From assembly GCA_036824465.1 (NCBI GenBank), contig DAITAC010000149.1:1-7183 (forward strand): a stretch of DNA of 7,183 bases, written 5' to 3'. The stretch comes from JAKOQB01 sp036824465 (GTDB lineage: Bacteria > Pseudomonadota > Gammaproteobacteria > Burkholderiales > Burkholderiaceae_F). Position numbers and translations under genes: made by a program. The notes below the pieces were generated by a model. It ran no database searches, had not been told where the DNA came from, and was given only the letters and a program-made list of their open reading frames with translations. Shown here one piece after another: positions 6,615-7,183 of this stretch (its first letter is position 1; each line of letters starts with the position of its first letter).

Positions 6615-6995
6615 TTACTTCCAGCGCAACAGCAGGTCATACAGCACCCACTCGAGCGACTTGTCCACGATGAACAGGAAGATCGCCATGATCACGACAA
6701 ACGCAAACACAATTCCCGTGGTGTTGACCGTCTCCTTGCGTGACGGCCACGTGACGCGGCGGGCTTCGTCGTAAGACTCGCGCGCGAATCCAAGAAAGCG
6801 CTTGCCCGGCAGCGAGAACCACGCCGTCGCCAGCCCGAGCACGACGCCGCCCACCAGGATTCCGATGCGAGCCAGCATCGGTTGATCCGACAGAAAGCTG
6901 AAGCCCAACACTCCCGCGAGCACGATCATGATCGCGATCGAGACCAGAGCCACATCGGACTTGCTGTTTACGGTTTCGACGTTCTGCGTAGTCAT
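6615..6995 (-). CDS. secE: Preprotein translocase subunit SecE
   Basis: SecE clamps the two halves of SecY in the inner-membrane SecYEG export channel. The 126-residue protein is the three-helix proteobacterial form: hydrophobic segments at about 15-35, 41-61 and 94-112. The conserved part is the cytoplasmic amphipathic helix and hinge, FLGFARESYDEARRVTWPSR at 67-86, with the invariant W83-P84 and E88, followed by the last membrane helix. The ATG lies only 13 nt after the encoded CCA of tRNA-Trp, and its weak AAGG sits at the junction, overlapping the tRNA 3' end by one base. This suggests a shared transcript with the tRNA. Confidence 0.97.
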   Translation of the reverse strand: MTTQNVETVNSKSDVALVSIAIMIVLAGVLGFSFLSDQPMLARIGILVGGVVLGLATAWFSLPGKRFLGFARESYDEARRVTWPSRKETVNTTGIVFAFVVIMAIFLFIVDKSLEWVLYDLLLRWK

Positions 6996-7008
6996 TCAGT
7001 TTTTGCCT

Positions 7009-7084
7009 TGGCAGGGGCAGAGGGAATCGAACCCCCAACCTTCGGTTTTGGAGACCGACGCTCTGCCAGTTGAGCTATGCCCCT
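7009..7084 (-). tRNA. trpT: tRNA-Trp, anticodon CCA, encoded 3' CCA
   Basis: A 76-nt cloverleaf can be folded: acceptor stem AGGGGCA/TGCCCCT (7 perfect pairs), D arm GCTC/GAGC, anticodon stem TCGGT/ACCGA with loop CTCCAAA giving anticodon CCA, a 5-nt variable loop, and T stem GGGGG/CCCTC with loop TTCGATT. The discriminator base is G, as in bacterial tRNA-Trp, and CCA is encoded. It decodes UGG. It lies between tuf and secE, 44 nt after the tuf stop, and is probably cut from a longer transcript by RNase P and 3' processing enzymes. Confidence 0.97.
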
Positions 7085-7128
7085 GCGCTGATCGGATCAC
7101 ACACACCCGTGGCGCGCCTCGTCTTAAG

Positions 7129-7183
7129 CTACTCAATCACCTTAGCGACGACGCCGGCGCCGACGGTGCGGCCGCCCTCGCGC
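7129..7183 (-). CDS. tuf: Elongation factor Tu, last 17 codons (5' part outside window)
   Basis: The C-terminal residues REGGRTVGAGVVAKVIE and a TAG stop are visible. This is the end of domain 3 of EF-Tu, the GTPase that delivers aminoacyl-tRNA to the ribosome; the REGGRTVGAGVV block is nearly invariant. The gene begins to the right of the window. Proteobacteria often carry two tuf copies; this is the one next to tRNA-Trp and secE. No terminator is visible in the 44 nt before the tRNA, which fits read-through into it. Confidence 0.95.
   Translation of the reverse strand, partial: REGGRTVGAGVVAKVIE

Overview
The window is the ribosomal-protein/RNA-polymerase gene cluster of a bacterium, read entirely from the minus strand. 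In transcription order (right to left) it holds the last codons of tuf (EF-Tu), a tRNA-Trp(CCA) gene, secE, nusG, rplK (L11), rplA (L1), rplJ (L10), rplL (L7/L12) and the first 1081 codons of rpoB (RNA polymerase beta), which runs off the left edge. The gene order tuf - trpT - secE - nusG - rplKAJL - rpoB, the GC-rich codon use and the protein sequences (for example the beta segment QFMDQTNPLSEITHKRRVS and an EF-Tu ending in VIE) point to a betaproteobacterium, most likely Burkholderiales. The order is inference from family knowledge; no search was run.

Layout: 7129-7183 tuf 3' end; 7009-7084 tRNA-Trp with an encoded CCA; 6615-6995 secE, starting 13 nt after the tRNA; 6038-6595 nusG; a 114-nt leader with hairpins before rplK; rplK 5492-5923 abutting rplA 4796-5491 with no spacer; a 384-nt non-coding leader before rplJ; rplJ 3881-4411 (GTG start), rplL 3450-3830; a 205-nt spacer with three hairpins, two of them perfect and nearly adjacent; then rpoB 1-3244.

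The genes serve translation and transcription: EF-Tu delivers aminoacyl-tRNA, L11/L10/L7-L12 form the GTPase-associated stalk that recruits EF-Tu and other factors, L1 forms the opposite stalk, NusG couples RNA polymerase to the ribosome, SecE is part of the protein export channel, and RpoB is a catalytic subunit of RNA polymerase. The non-coding gaps are where this cluster is classically controlled (L1 on rplKA, L10-L12 on rplJL, attenuation/processing before rpoB), and each of the three has visible secondary structure.

No mobile element, CRISPR array, foreign-looking gene or undescribed system was found. The notable points are the tandem hairpins between rplL and rpoB, a GTG start for rplJ, the very short tRNA-secE junction, and structured leaders before rplK and rplJ. 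The long open frames on the plus strand are shadows of rpoB and the ribosomal protein genes.
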